64,000 bases of DNA from Cetobacterium sp. NK01 (GCF_024506395.1 NZ_JANIBO010000001.1:124001-188000), one strand, 5' to 3'; counted from the first letter of the stretch, positions 26,361-35,101 are shown. The notes: generated by a model not told the origin, from the sequence alone. Translations and numbers: made by a program.

Positions 26361-27125
26361 ATGTTTGTGGAAGAAAGAAAACAAAAAATTTTAAATATAT
26401 TAAAACAAAAAGAAAAAGTATCTGTGAATGAATTAAGCGATCTTTTTTCTATTAGTAAAGTTATTATTAGAAAAGATTTATGTCAAATGGAGGAGGAAAA
26501 TCTTTTAACTAGAACCCATGGAGGCGCTATTTTAAAAAGAAAAATTGTGGACAATATTATTTTGAAAGATATTGCTAAAGATGATTTAGAAGAAAAAACT
26601 CTTTTGGCTGAAAAAGTGGTTTCATTAATTCAGGAGGGAGATATTGTTTTTTTAGATGACTCAACTATTACTATTATTGTAGCTGCTCTTTTACAAAAGA
26701 AAAAGATAAAAATATCTGTTATAAGCAATATGCTTGAAATTCAAAAAATATTATCTGAAAATAAAAATATCGAGATTATATCTTTAGGTGGTATTTACAA
26801 TTCTAGAACTGATTCTTTTATTGGAGAGATGGCAAGGGAAAATTTAGAATTATTTAATCCAAATAAAGTTTTCATTGAAATTGGTGGTATAAATGTAGAT
26901 AAAATGCAATTAAGCACTGGTTCAATTGATGAAGGGAAATTTAAAAGTACTGCTTTAAAAGTTGGACAAGAATGTTACATTATAACTCAAAGTAAAAAAT
27001 TCTATCAAGATTCTATTTTTAACTTCTCTAAGATTAAAGAGGGAATGACTATAATTACAGATAATAATATTCTTAAAGATTTTGAAGATAAACTTATTGA
27101 AAATAATGTTAAAATAATAAAATAA
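26361..27125 (+). CDS. DeoR/GlpR family transcriptional regulator
   Basis: 254 residues from the ATG at 26361, which has TAGGAGG 9 nt upstream. The N-terminal DeoR helix-turn-helix (about 1-60) is EERKQKILNILKQKEKVSVNELSDLF, with the ENLLTRTHGGAIL signature. The C-terminal DeoR sensor domain (about 75-235) contains VFLDDSTITIIVAALL, ISLGGIYN and FIEIGGINV. These repressors respond to phosphorylated sugars. It diverges from the CrtI-like gene; its target is unknown. Confidence 0.9.
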   Translation: MFVEERKQKILNILKQKEKVSVNELSDLFSISKVIIRKDLCQMEEENLLTRTHGGAILKRKIVDNIILKDIAKDDLEEKTLLAEKVVSLIQEGDIVFLDDSTITIIVAALLQKKKIKISVISNMLEIQKILSENKNIEIISLGGIYNSRTDSFIGEMARENLELFNPNKVFIEIGGINVDKMQLSTGSIDEGKFKSTALKVGQECYIITQSKKFYQDSIFNFSKIKEGMTIITDNNILKDFEDKLIENNVKIIK

Positions 27126-27149
27126 AAAAGACTGAATTCAGTCTTTTTT
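27124..27149. terminator. Bidirectional terminator after the DeoR gene
   Basis: AAAAAAGACTG and CAGTCTTTTTT form an 11-bp stem with an AATT loop between two convergent genes; the right arm reaches the stop codon of the ABC ATPase gene. Confidence 0.85.
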
Positions 27150-27828
27150 ATTTTAGGTTAATTATTTCTCCATCTGAAATTTCAATAACTCTATCACACA
27201 TTAAAGCTATTTCTGGATTATGCGTTACAACTAAGAAGGTTGTTTCATACTTTTTATTAATCTCTCTTAATAAATCATAAATTTGTTTACTAGTTTTTGA
27301 ATCTAAATTACCTGTAGGTTCATCGGCTAAAACTATCTGTGGTTTATTTAAAAGAGCTCTTGCTATAGCAACTCTTTGCTGTTGACCACCAGAAATACTT
27401 TGTGCATCTCTATATGCAATTTCTTCCAAGTCCATATACCTTAAAATTTTTAGCGCTTCATCTTTTTTGTTATAAGAGTAATTTGACTTTTCTATCCAAC
27501 TTGGGATTAATATATTTTCTAAAACATTAAATTGAGATAGTAAAAAATGGAATTGAAAAATAAATCCAATATTTTTATTTCTAAAAGTTGCTCTCTCTTT
27601 TGAAAGATAATTAGATATATTTTCTCCAGAAAAATATATTTCACCTTTCGTTGGTGTATCAAGGGCACCTATTATATTTAGCAGGGTACTTTTCCCACTT
27701 CCACTCTGACCAATTATAGCTATAAATTCTCCTCTATTTATCTTTAAATTTATATTTTTTAAAACCATATCTTTTCCATTATAAGATTTAAACACATTTT
27801 TTAATTCTAATATTGGGATATTATTCAC
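27148..27828 (-). CDS. ABC transporter ATP-binding protein (MacB/LolD type)
   Basis: 226 residues. Walker A is GQSGSGKSTLLN, the signature is SISGGQQQR and Walker B is IVLADEPTGNLDS, the exact form of the MacB/LolD/FtsE branch. The start is a GTG at 27828, for which GAGG in the upstream gene is correctly spaced; it overlaps the permease gene by 8 nt. It forms the cytoplasmic motor for the permease (27821) and adaptor (29004). Confidence 0.95.
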   Translation of the reverse strand: MNNIPILELKNVFKSYNGKDMVLKNINLKINRGEFIAIIGQSGSGKSTLLNIIGALDTPTKGEIYFSGENISNYLSKERATFRNKNIGFIFQFHFLLSQFNVLENILIPSWIEKSNYSYNKKDEALKILRYMDLEEIAYRDAQSISGGQQQRVAIARALLNKPQIVLADEPTGNLDSKTSKQIYDLLREINKKYETTFLVVTHNPEIALMCDRVIEISDGEIINLK

Positions 27829-29014
27829 CTTTTATCACCTCAATAGGATCTAATTTCATAGATTTTTTTCCAGGAATATATGCAGCTATAACTCCTGATA
27901 TAGTTGAGAAAAGCAAAATTCTTAAAATTAATATTGCTCTAAGTTCTATTATGAAACTAGGTTTTGCTCCCCATTCAAATATTTTTATTAAAAATAAACC
28001 AATTATACATCCCAAAAGAGCTCCTAAAAATCCAACAATAGCTCCTTGAAATAAAAAAATAAATCCTATTGAAAAATCTGTAGCACCAATAGCTTTTAAT
28101 ATTCCGATCTCTTTCGTTTTTTGAACTACAGTTATATATAAAACGCTTGCTATACTTAAAGTGGTTGATAATAAAATCACTCCTTGGATAACTGTGGTAG
28201 ATACTGTTTGAGATCTCAAAGCATTTAAAAGCTGTTTTCCATCCTTCATCCAAGAAGTTACTTTTAAATCAGGAAAGTTCTTCTCTATATCTAAAGCTAT
28301 ACTTTCTCCTAAAAAAATATTATTTAATTGAATGTTAATTCTATTTACATATCCTTTTTTATTAAAAATTCTTTGAGCTCTTTGTATATCCATATAAACT
28401 AATCCATTATTAAATTGCTGATTTTCTAAATCAAAAATTCCATTTATTCTAAATTTTTCTTTATCTCCTGTTGGTAAAGTTATGTTCATTATGTCTTTAG
28501 GAGAGAGATTAAAATCCTCGCTTATTCTTTTACCTATAAGAATTTTATCTGAATCAACAGATTTATCTCCTAGGTATATTTTTTCTTTTACTTTAAACAT
28601 CGAATCTCCAACATTTAAATCAACACCTCTAATTTGTAAAGCTACTGATTTTCCTTGTCTTTCATATAAAACATTCCCTTCTAAAGTTGGAACTATATTT
28701 TTGATCTCTTTTTTTGATTTTAGTAAATCTATTAAATTTTCGTAGTTAGATATTTTATCTCTTTCATTACTAAAGTTTCCATAGTTATATATGTTTTCTT
28801 TTTTTATAAGAGAGTCTCTAGTATTTCCGTCTTCGATTACAATATGAGGAATATTTCCAAGAACTGTATCTATTATGCTATTTTGAAGAGAAACAATTAA
28901 AGATGAAATAAAAACTTGAACAGCTACTCCCGTGGCTATTGCTGTTAGAAGAAAAAGAGTTTGACCTTTAGATTTAGCTAAAAAGTTATACGCTATTTTA
29001 ATTTCATATCTCAT
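27821..29014 (-). CDS. ABC transporter permease (FtsX/MacB/LolCE type)
   Basis: 397 residues. An N-terminal membrane helix (about 17-40) is followed by a large extracytoplasmic MacB-type domain (about 45-260) and three C-terminal helices (about 275-300, 320-345, 360-385), with the PGKKSMKLDPIEVIKGE ending typical of FtsX-domain permeases. It overlaps the ATPase gene by 8 nt and the adaptor gene by 11 nt. It probably extrudes a lipoprotein-like or amphipathic substrate (inference). Confidence 0.92.
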   Translation of the reverse strand: MRYEIKIAYNFLAKSKGQTLFLLTAIATGVAVQVFISSLIVSLQNSIIDTVLGNIPHIVIEDGNTRDSLIKKENIYNYGNFSNERDKISNYENLIDLLKSKKEIKNIVPTLEGNVLYERQGKSVALQIRGVDLNVGDSMFKVKEKIYLGDKSVDSDKILIGKRISEDFNLSPKDIMNITLPTGDKEKFRINGIFDLENQQFNNGLVYMDIQRAQRIFNKKGYVNRINIQLNNIFLGESIALDIEKNFPDLKVTSWMKDGKQLLNALRSQTVSTTVIQGVILLSTTLSIASVLYITVVQKTKEIGILKAIGATDFSIGFIFLFQGAIVGFLGALLGCIIGLFLIKIFEWGAKPSFIIELRAILILRILLFSTISGVIAAYIPGKKSMKLDPIEVIKGE

Positions 29015-30191
29015 ACCTTATCTTTTCTCCCTCTTTTAAATTTTTAGGATTTAAAAGAATTATATTCTCTCCCAATTCTAAATTATTTGTTATAACATAT
29101 CCATCTAAAACTTTGACTCCTTCTACTTTTTTTTCGAAAGATTTTCCATCTTTCTCAGTCATAATATAATATTGGTTATCTTTTATTATTAAGTAATCTT
29201 TAGGTACATGTATTCCATTTTTAATCTCTTTTCCATTAACTTCAACATTCACAGTACTTCCATATATAAATTTTTCTAAATTTTCATTCATACTTCCTTT
29301 TATTTTAACTGTTCCATTTTTTTCATTAACACTATTGCTTATAAAAAATATCTCTCCTGAACTTTTAATATCGTTATCTCCATAAGAGTAGATATTTATT
29401 TTGTCGCCATTTTTTATCTTTTCAAAATACTTTTCATCTAACTCTATTTCTACAATTTTATTACCAATAGAAGATATTAAAAATAAAGATGTATACGGAG
29501 CTACTGTTTCTCCTAAATCAACATATTTTTCTCTAATATATGAATCGTATGGAGTTGTAACAAAATATTTTTTTAGTTGTTCTTTTTCAAATTCTAACTC
29601 TTCATTTTTACTTTTTAAATTTGTTAAAATTAATTTTCTATTTGGACCATTTTTTATAGAGTTTAAATCATTAAGTGCATTTTTTGCTTTAACCTCTTTT
29701 TCAGCCAAATTATTTCTTTTTTCATTTAACTCTAAAACATTTATATATCCATTGCTATATAGTTTGGAATACTTTTCAAATTCATTTAATGCATTCTTAT
29801 ATTCAATATTTGAGTTAAAAAAAAGTTGATTAGCATTTGATAATAATACTGTTTCAAGTTTTTCTAATTCAGTTTGCATATTTAATAGCTCAGCTTCTTT
29901 TTGTCTTACATTTGCTTCTATGTCTTTTGAATTAAATTTAATAAGTAAATCTCCTTTTTTTGTAAACTCTCCTTCTTTAAAATAAATTTTTTCAATTGTT
30001 CCATTTATTTCGCTAGAAAGCGTTGAATTTTCAATTCCAGTGATTACTCCTGAAACTAAGATTTTCTCAACAAAATCCTTTTTTATAACTTTAATAGCTT
30101 CAACTTTTTTTCTTTGAAAAAACAATATATATACACCTATTAAAATAAGAATAATTACAAAAATAAAAATCCAAATTTTTTTCTTTTTCAT
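29004..30191 (-). CDS. Periplasmic adaptor subunit of ABC exporter (HlyD/MacA type)
   Basis: 395 residues. A signal anchor (about 5-25, IWIFIFVIILILIGVYILFF) precedes a biotinyl-lipoyl-like half motif (GVITGIENSTLSSEINGTIEKIYFKEGEFTKKG, about 50-85). A long coiled-coil hairpin (about 95-200) and a beta-barrel domain follow. This is the membrane-fusion protein of the tripartite exporter; no TolC-like gene is nearby. It is first in a three-gene operon with overlapping genes. Confidence 0.92.
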   Translation of the reverse strand: MKKKKIWIFIFVIILILIGVYILFFQRKKVEAIKVIKKDFVEKILVSGVITGIENSTLSSEINGTIEKIYFKEGEFTKKGDLLIKFNSKDIEANVRQKEAELLNMQTELEKLETVLLSNANQLFFNSNIEYKNALNEFEKYSKLYSNGYINVLELNEKRNNLAEKEVKAKNALNDLNSIKNGPNRKLILTNLKSKNEELEFEKEQLKKYFVTTPYDSYIREKYVDLGETVAPYTSLFLISSIGNKIVEIELDEKYFEKIKNGDKINIYSYGDNDIKSSGEIFFISNSVNEKNGTVKIKGSMNENLEKFIYGSTVNVEVNGKEIKNGIHVPKDYLIIKDNQYYIMTEKDGKSFEKKVEGVKVLDGYVITNNLELGENIILLNPKNLKEGEKIRYEI

Positions 30192-30211
30192 AAGTACTCC
30201 TTTAGATTAAT

Positions 30212-30257
30212 AAAATCCTCCTAATAATAAGATTTAATCTTTTATTAGGAGGATTTT
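30212..30257 (-). terminator. Terminator of the mechanosensitive-channel gene
   Basis: A 16-bp stem AAAATCCTCCTAATAA / TTATTAGGAGGATTTT with a 14-nt loop lies directly after the stop at 30262; T-rich sequence follows on the - strand. Confidence 0.8.
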
Positions 30258-30261
30258 TTAG

Positions 30262-31743
30262 TTAATCTTCTTTTTTATCGTTTTCTGTTTTTTCATCTTT
30301 TTTACAACAATTTAGCTTCTGTAATTTTTCTTTTGCTAAATCTTTTCCACCTATTCCAAAAGCTATTGCAAAAGCTACCGCTAAAGCTCCAACTGTAAAT
30401 CCGAAAGCTAAGTTTATAATTTCATTTGCTATTCCCATTTGTCTAAGTCCCATAGCACCTACAAAAACTATAATAGCTATTTTTGCTATATTAGCAATTT
30501 GCTCTTTATTATCTAGCTCTGTATTTTTAATTATTTTAGCTACATAATTGGCTATTATAATTCCAATTGCTATAACAATAACTCCTAGTAAAATATCTCC
30601 TAAAAGAAGTGTTAGTTTTAAGCTTAAATCTTGTAAAGATCCAAAATTTAATATTTCTATTGATTGAATAATAGCAAAATATATTATCAAAATTTTTGAA
30701 CATTTTCCAACTAATTTTGAATAATTATTCTCTACAGTTTTTAATCCAGCCTTTTCAAGATATGAATCAAACTTTAATCCAATCAATAAATTAGTAATAA
30801 TATTTTCTATAATTCTTCCGAAATAAAGAGCAATTAATAAAACTAATGCTACTCCAACAACATTAGGTACATAGTTAAATAAAATATTTAACATGCTTAT
30901 AACTGGAGATATTATCACATCTAATCCTAAATAATTTAAAGAAGCTGAAAATACTGGAATTAAAACTAAGATGTATACTATATTAGCTATTATACTTGAT
31001 AATTTTCCTTCAAATAACACTCTTCCATCAACACTTAATTTATCATCTAATTTAAAAGAATCTAAAACGCCTTTTAAAATATCTCTTAATTTAGAAGCAA
31101 TAAACCATCCAACTATTAAAACTAAAACTGCTGCAACTAAACTTGGAATATAATTTAAAAATTTAGTTAACATATCAGTTATAGGTATTAATATTTTATC
31201 TAACTTTAACGCTGCTAAAACTCCTGGTAATATAAGTATAAAAACAACTAAAGAGATTATTTCGCTAAATACTTTTGATAAAGATACACTATTTTCTTTA
31301 GAGTGAATCTTTTCATCTATTTTTAGTTTAATGAAAAATAATTCTGAAAACTTTTGAGACAATTTTGCTAAAACAATTGCAATTATTAGCAATATAATTC
31401 CACCTAAAACATTAGGAATATAAGAGAATATTGGATCAAGAAGATTTAATATTGGATTTACTAATCTACTAAATCCTAATTTTTCCATTATTATTCCAAT
31501 AATAAATATTACAAAAATATAGTATATAAATTTGAGTAATATTTTTATTGCAGAAGTACTTGTGCCACCTTCTTTGCCTGTGATTTCGTGTTCTAAATTA
31601 GAGAATAATTTTGTTTTTGTTAATATATGTTCTAGTTTACTCACAATAACTGAAGCCAGTGCTAACCCCACCAATAAAATAATAATTGATGCAATAATGT
31701 TAAGAGTAACATTATTTAAAATTAAAAGCTTAATTTCTTCCAT
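30262..31743 (-). CDS. Mechanosensitive-channel-like protein with repeated TM_helix domains
   Basis: 493 residues, highly hydrophobic. The conserved TM_helix unit repeats along the chain, for example PIFSYIPNVLGGIILLIIAI, FLNYIPSLVAAVLVLIVGWF and LFNYVPNVVGVALVLLIALY. The protein ends in a glycine/alanine-rich helix (TVGALAVAFAIAFGIGGKDLAK) that resembles the MscS pore helix. No large C-terminal MscS beta domain is present. It resembles CmpX-type small-conductance channels of the inner membrane, probably for osmotic or envelope stress. A single-gene unit. Confidence 0.85.
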   Translation of the reverse strand: MEEIKLLILNNVTLNIIASIIILLVGLALASVIVSKLEHILTKTKLFSNLEHEITGKEGGTSTSAIKILLKFIYYIFVIFIIGIIMEKLGFSRLVNPILNLLDPIFSYIPNVLGGIILLIIAIVLAKLSQKFSELFFIKLKIDEKIHSKENSVSLSKVFSEIISLVVFILILPGVLAALKLDKILIPITDMLTKFLNYIPSLVAAVLVLIVGWFIASKLRDILKGVLDSFKLDDKLSVDGRVLFEGKLSSIIANIVYILVLIPVFSASLNYLGLDVIISPVISMLNILFNYVPNVVGVALVLLIALYFGRIIENIITNLLIGLKFDSYLEKAGLKTVENNYSKLVGKCSKILIIYFAIIQSIEILNFGSLQDLSLKLTLLLGDILLGVIVIAIGIIIANYVAKIIKNTELDNKEQIANIAKIAIIVFVGAMGLRQMGIANEIINLAFGFTVGALAVAFAIAFGIGGKDLAKEKLQKLNCCKKDEKTENDKKED

Positions 31744-31959
31744 TTTACCACCCTCCGATTTCTATTATTTTGTTTATAATCAAGTAAATTATAAATAACG
31801 CTATTAAACTCATAATTGGGAAAATCATAATTAATCTCACCTCATTAATGTTTTATTTTATAACTTTTTTTACTATCATTTTTTTGATTTTCTTTTTTTA
31901 ATGTTTACTTTTTTAGGTTTTTTATGGTATTACTTTAATATAAGGAGGTGTATTTATTT

Positions 31960-32517
31960 ATGAATTTTTTTTATAAGAAATTTTATCTTTTTGTTTTTTT
32001 ATTATTTATGATTATCGGATGTTCAAATACTAATTATAAATGGCAATCAACTCAAACAGCTATTTCTAATTCATATAAACTTCAAACCGGTGATATTATT
32101 GTTAAAGATAAACTTATTACTGATCCAATGTCATGGTTAGGGCATAGTTCTGTTATGATAAGCGATACTCATATTGGAGATTTTCCGATGCCAGGAAGTG
32201 AATATTATACTATTAGCGTTAATGCTTGGTTAAATGAACCTAATAGAGAAGTTATTGTTTTAAGATACCCATATTTTAATCAAAAATTTAAAGAAGCTTT
32301 TTTAAAAAATGTAGAAAAATATGGTCATGGAAAATATAAAACATCTTTTTTTAAACAAAAGGATAGTGATTTTTATTGTTCTAAATTTGTTTGGTTTTTA
32401 TATTATAAAACTGCAAAAGATTTAGGATATACATTAGATTTAGATTCTAACAAAGGAATTATTGTTTTTCCATATAACTTTTTAAATTCTCCTCATTTAA
32501 AGCAAGTTAATTTATAA
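31960..32517 (+). CDS. YiiX/YebB-like lipoprotein, permuted papain-fold hydrolase
   Basis: 185 residues from the ATG at 31960, with AAGGAGG upstream. A lipoprotein signal peptide ends in a lipobox-like MIIGC-SN. After it come LQTGDIIVKDK, GHSSVMI (His) and DFYCSKFVWFLYY (Cys), the order seen in circularly permuted NlpC/P60-type enzymes of the YiiX_YebB group. It is probably a cell-envelope amidase or lipid-modifying hydrolase; the substrate is unknown. It diverges from the channel gene. Confidence 0.8.
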   Translation: MNFFYKKFYLFVFLLFMIIGCSNTNYKWQSTQTAISNSYKLQTGDIIVKDKLITDPMSWLGHSSVMISDTHIGDFPMPGSEYYTISVNAWLNEPNREVIVLRYPYFNQKFKEAFLKNVEKYGHGKYKTSFFKQKDSDFYCSKFVWFLYYKTAKDLGYTLDLDSNKGIIVFPYNFLNSPHLKQVNL

Positions 32518-32531
32518 TTTACTTTAATTTA

Positions 32532-32560
32532 TTGACCTCTTTTTTTAAAAGGTGTATAAT
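32532..32560 (+). promoter_or_regulatory. Sigma-70-type promoter for the 32595 gene
   Basis: TTGACC (32532-32537), a 17-bp spacer and TATAAT (32555-32560) lie 34 bp before the start codon. Confidence 0.75.
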
Positions 32561-32594
32561 TATAAGAAGTTTTATTTAATAAAAGGAGAAGTTA

Positions 32595-33167
32595 ATGGAT
32601 AGGCAAGTTACAATTGAATCAGTTAAACTAATGGAGAAACTGAAAAAAATATTTCCTAAGGATGGTTATTGTCTTATTAGTTTACAAGAAAAATTTTACA
32701 TCTGGAAAAATCATATGAATATATCTAAGGAAAAACCTATAGAGGAATACGATAGTGGAGTTAGAACAAGTGATTTATTAAATCCTAGTGAGAAAATTTT
32801 TTTTGAAAATCTATATGGAAATATTAAGCCTGAAAATCTTATCAGATTTAATTTAAAACCAAAATTTGTTGAAAATAATGATGAGATTATGAGTAAAACA
32901 TTAATTTTAGGTGAAGATTTTATTAATAATAAAAATCAAAGAGTTTTAAAATTTACATTTTTAAATTTTAGAGATTATACTTCTGAAGAATTAAAGATAA
33001 AAAAACTTTCTGAAAATGATTTTATAGATTCTTTAGTTAGTAGTTTTCATCCCTCAATAGAAACTGAAATAGAAGATTCTAAATCAAATTATTATTTATT
33101 TGAAACTGAAAAAATTGTAGTTCCAGGTATAATAATATTAGTTTCTTCTATATTATATATGGTATAA
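32595..33167 (+). CDS. Unrecognised protein, 190 residues
   Basis: No family recognised. The protein has no signal peptide and a hydrophobic C-terminal end (about 172-190, VVPGIIILVSSILYMV), so it may be tail-anchored. It contains mixed charged helices and the stretch YDSGVRTSDLLNPSEKIFF. A near-consensus promoter lies upstream and AAAGGAG precedes the ATG, which supports expression. It heads a run of three small unknown genes. Confidence 0.7.
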   Translation: MDRQVTIESVKLMEKLKKIFPKDGYCLISLQEKFYIWKNHMNISKEKPIEEYDSGVRTSDLLNPSEKIFFENLYGNIKPENLIRFNLKPKFVENNDEIMSKTLILGEDFINNKNQRVLKFTFLNFRDYTSEELKIKKLSENDFIDSLVSSFHPSIETEIEDSKSNYYLFETEKIVVPGIIILVSSILYMV

Positions 33168-33234
33168 ATTTTTTAAAGGATTTATTTTATATTTGGGTAT
33201 ATAACATATATAAATATATTTTGGAGGTTTTATT

Positions 33235-33537
33235 ATGTATTACAGAGAATATTTTTTCTATTTAAAAGAGAGACTGCCAGAAAAATGCTATGAGGTGCTT
33301 AAAGAGTGTTATAAAACACAGAAAAATGATATAGAAAATAATTTTAATTTATTACAAAATTCTAAAGAAGAAACTAAAACTATAGATATTTTACTTCCTA
33401 TAAAAGACACTTTTTATCCAATGGATTATGAAATACTTTTGAGAGAAGAACTAATTATAAAAGCTGAATCTAGAGAAAATCGTTATAAATTAGATCGATT
33501 TGGTATTTATCTTTTACACTATATAAATTTAAAGTAA
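33235..33537 (+). CDS. Unrecognised small protein, 100 residues
   Basis: No family recognised. It is rich in Tyr, Glu and Lys, with no signal peptide. It has a GGAGG ribosome site. The 3' end lies 11 nt before the start of the next small gene, whose ribosome site overlaps this stop codon, so the two are probably translated from one transcript. Confidence 0.65.
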   Translation: MYYREYFFYLKERLPEKCYEVLKECYKTQKNDIENNFNLLQNSKEETKTIDILLPIKDTFYPMDYEILLREELIIKAESRENRYKLDRFGIYLLHYINLK

Positions 33538-33548
33538 TGGAGGCACAC

Positions 33549-33803
33549 ATGAAAGATGCAAAGAACTTTGCAGAAACATTATATCTTTTAATGGAGGATT
33601 TTGAATACACTATTGCGGAGCTAGAAGATGATATTTTCTCACTTTTGCGTGATGATTTTCAATTAACATTAACAGAAGAGGATAACCATTGTTATTTTCT
33701 TTTAGAAAGCCCTAATTTAGATCAAAATATTAAATTAAATGTTGAAAGAGCAGAATACGATGGTGAAGAGTTCTTTCTTGTGTCATCTGTAAAAGTAGCA
33801 TAA
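33549..33803 (+). CDS. Unrecognised small acidic protein, 84 residues
   Basis: The ATG at 33549 is chosen because TGGAGG lies 5-10 nt upstream; an in-frame ATG at 33537 overlaps the previous stop and has no ribosome site. The protein is acidic (ELEDDIFSLLRDDF) with an apparent alpha-helical start and beta C-terminus. Its overall plan loosely resembles the acidic protein at 56993, but I cannot show homology. A terminator follows. Confidence 0.65.
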   Translation: MKDAKNFAETLYLLMEDFEYTIAELEDDIFSLLRDDFQLTLTEEDNHCYFLLESPNLDQNIKLNVERAEYDGEEFFLVSSVKVA

Positions 33804-33832
33804 AAAAGAGAGTAACTATACTCTCTTTTTTA
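33802..33832. terminator. Bidirectional terminator after the 33549 gene
   Basis: A 13-bp stem AAAAAAGAGAGTA / TACTCTCTTTTTT with a 4-nt loop lies between convergent genes. Confidence 0.88.
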
Positions 33833-34406
33833 TATATTCTAATTTTAAAAGAATTTTTTCAATCTCTTTATCATCTAAACTTTCAAACTTTAAAAGTTCA
33901 TTATATGGATTCCCTTTTAATTTTAAAACTCTTGCAAAAGCTGGTTCTGTTTTCATTCCTGCTTTTTTTAATCTTATTATTTCTTTTTTAAAGCTCTTAT
34001 TAGCAATTTTTAAAATTCTTTCCTCTACAATCATATGCTTATATCCATTAGTTAAAATTGAATCTAATTGAGATGCATAAATTTCAATTTCTATATCTTT
34101 AACAAAAAAATTAATTACTAATACATGGTTATCTATAAAAGTATCTTTCAAATTAAAATTTTTAAACTTTGAAAACTTTTTTATTACAATCTCTTTAAAC
34201 TCTTTTAAATTTTGGTGATTAATTTTGCAAACTATATCTAAATCACTTTTATCTATATCAATACCAATGGGAATTGTTCCAACTAAAATAGGATAAAACT
34301 CTTTTAAAGCATTAAAAATATTTATTTCTTTTAATATCATATAACTTTTTTGTTGTTTTGAATTTCCATTTTTTAAATATTCTATATTTTTAAAATTTTT
34401 TTGCAT
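33816..34406 (-). CDS. DUF4269-like nucleotidyltransferase-fold protein
   Basis: 196 residues. The motif LVGTIPIGIDIDKSDLDIVC resembles the G(T/S)-x-D-x-D core of minimal nucleotidyltransferases, and the following ETE-like acidic segment (DIEIEIYAS) supplies a third acid, as in DUF4269 proteins. It ends with a helical region containing KTEPAFARVLKLKGNPYNEL, also typical. The function is unknown. It is a single gene facing the small unknown gene cluster; AGGAGTG precedes the start. Confidence 0.78.
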   Translation of the reverse strand: MQKNFKNIEYLKNGNSKQQKSYMILKEINIFNALKEFYPILVGTIPIGIDIDKSDLDIVCKINHQNLKEFKEIVIKKFSKFKNFNLKDTFIDNHVLVINFFVKDIEIEIYASQLDSILTNGYKHMIVEERILKIANKSFKKEIIRLKKAGMKTEPAFARVLKLKGNPYNELLKFESLDDKEIEKILLKLEYIKKRV

Positions 34407-34491
34407 AGCACTCCTTTTTTGTTTATTTATAGACTTTAAATATCTATTTTAAAACATTAATCATTTTTTTGTTTACTATAAAAAAACATAT

Positions 34492-34520
34492 TTGACATTT
34501 TTATTCATTTATAGTACCAT
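34492..34520 (+). promoter_or_regulatory. Orphan promoter for candidate small RNA
   Basis: Consensus TTGACA (34492-34497), a 17-bp spacer and TACCAT (34515-34520). No start codon with a ribosome site follows for 200 bp; instead three hairpins and a terminator follow. Confidence 0.55.
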
Positions 34521-34526
34521 AATATT

Positions 34527-34648
34527 GAGACCGAATTTGATTGAATAGATCTATATACCCCCCAAAAATCTATTTTAATCTTTTTTATTTTTAACACTCC
34601 CCCGTGTTAATAAAAAACTCCTTTTCCCCAAAAGGAGTTTTTTTTATT
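34527..34648 (+). ncRNA. Candidate small RNA with three C-loop hairpins
   Basis: The 321-bp gap 34407-34727 holds no gene but shows a promoter followed by three hairpins. H1 has arms 34539-34550 and 34568-34580 (12 bp, one bulge) and a 17-nt loop containing CCCCCC. H2 has arms TTAACAC/GTGTTAA (34591-34610) and a TCCCCC loop. H3 has arms AAAACTCCTTTT/AAAAGGAGTTTT (34614-34641), a CCCC loop and eight T, a strong terminator. Exposed C-runs could pair with AGGAGG ribosome sites, as in RsaE/LhrC-type regulators. A leader of the 34728 gene with an attenuator is the alternative. Confidence 0.55.
34614..34648 (+). terminator. Terminator ending the candidate small RNA
   Basis: A 12-bp stem AAAACTCCTTTT / AAAAGGAGTTTT with a CCCC loop and a run of eight T. 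An A-run on the left side would also allow termination in the other direction. Confidence 0.85.
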
Positions 34649-34727
34649 CTAATTTTATCATAAAAAAGGAAATAAAAAAAATTTAAGAATAATACTTTTG
34701 AAGTTATAAAATTAGGAGGTTTTATAT

Positions 34728-35096
34728 ATGAAAAAATTACTTTTAAGCTTAACGGTTTTATTATCAGTTACAGCACTTGCTAATTCTAAAGAGGATATGA
34801 TTGAAATGGGGCTAATGAATAAATATCCTGCTTTAACAGATGGAAAAACAACTATAAATGTTCATGAATATGATGTTGATTTAGATCATCATAAAATTGA
34901 GTTAAAAATTGAATTAAAAGGTGATGCTTCAAAAACTGAATATGATAAATTAGATAAAGCTAAATTAGAAGAATTAGCTTCTGAAATGGCAAAATATACA
35001 CAAACTGAATCTGGAAAAAATCTACCAGTTTCTCTTGAAATAGAAGTAGATAGAGATATGCTTCCAGATGAAATTCTTTATAAGAATACTTTCTAA
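34728..35096 (+). CDS. Small exported protein of unknown function
   Basis: 122 residues. The signal peptide MKKLLLSLTVLLSVTALA should be cleaved before NSKED. The mature part (about 104 residues) is acidic/basic mixed, contains VHEYDVDLDHHKIELKIELKG, and has no known motif. It is likely periplasmic. ATTAGGAGG precedes the start. It lies 80 bp downstream of the candidate small RNA and ends at a terminator whose loop also carries CCC. Confidence 0.75.
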   Translation: MKKLLLSLTVLLSVTALANSKEDMIEMGLMNKYPALTDGKTTINVHEYDVDLDHHKIELKIELKGDASKTEYDKLDKAKLEELASEMAKYTQTESGKNLPVSLEIEVDRDMLPDEILYKNTF

Positions 35097-35101
35097 AAAC
35101 T

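Noticed and set aside
27813-29829. Open frames on the + strand across the ABC exporter genes
   Set aside because: They overlap fully with well-defined ATPase, permease and adaptor genes in antisense.
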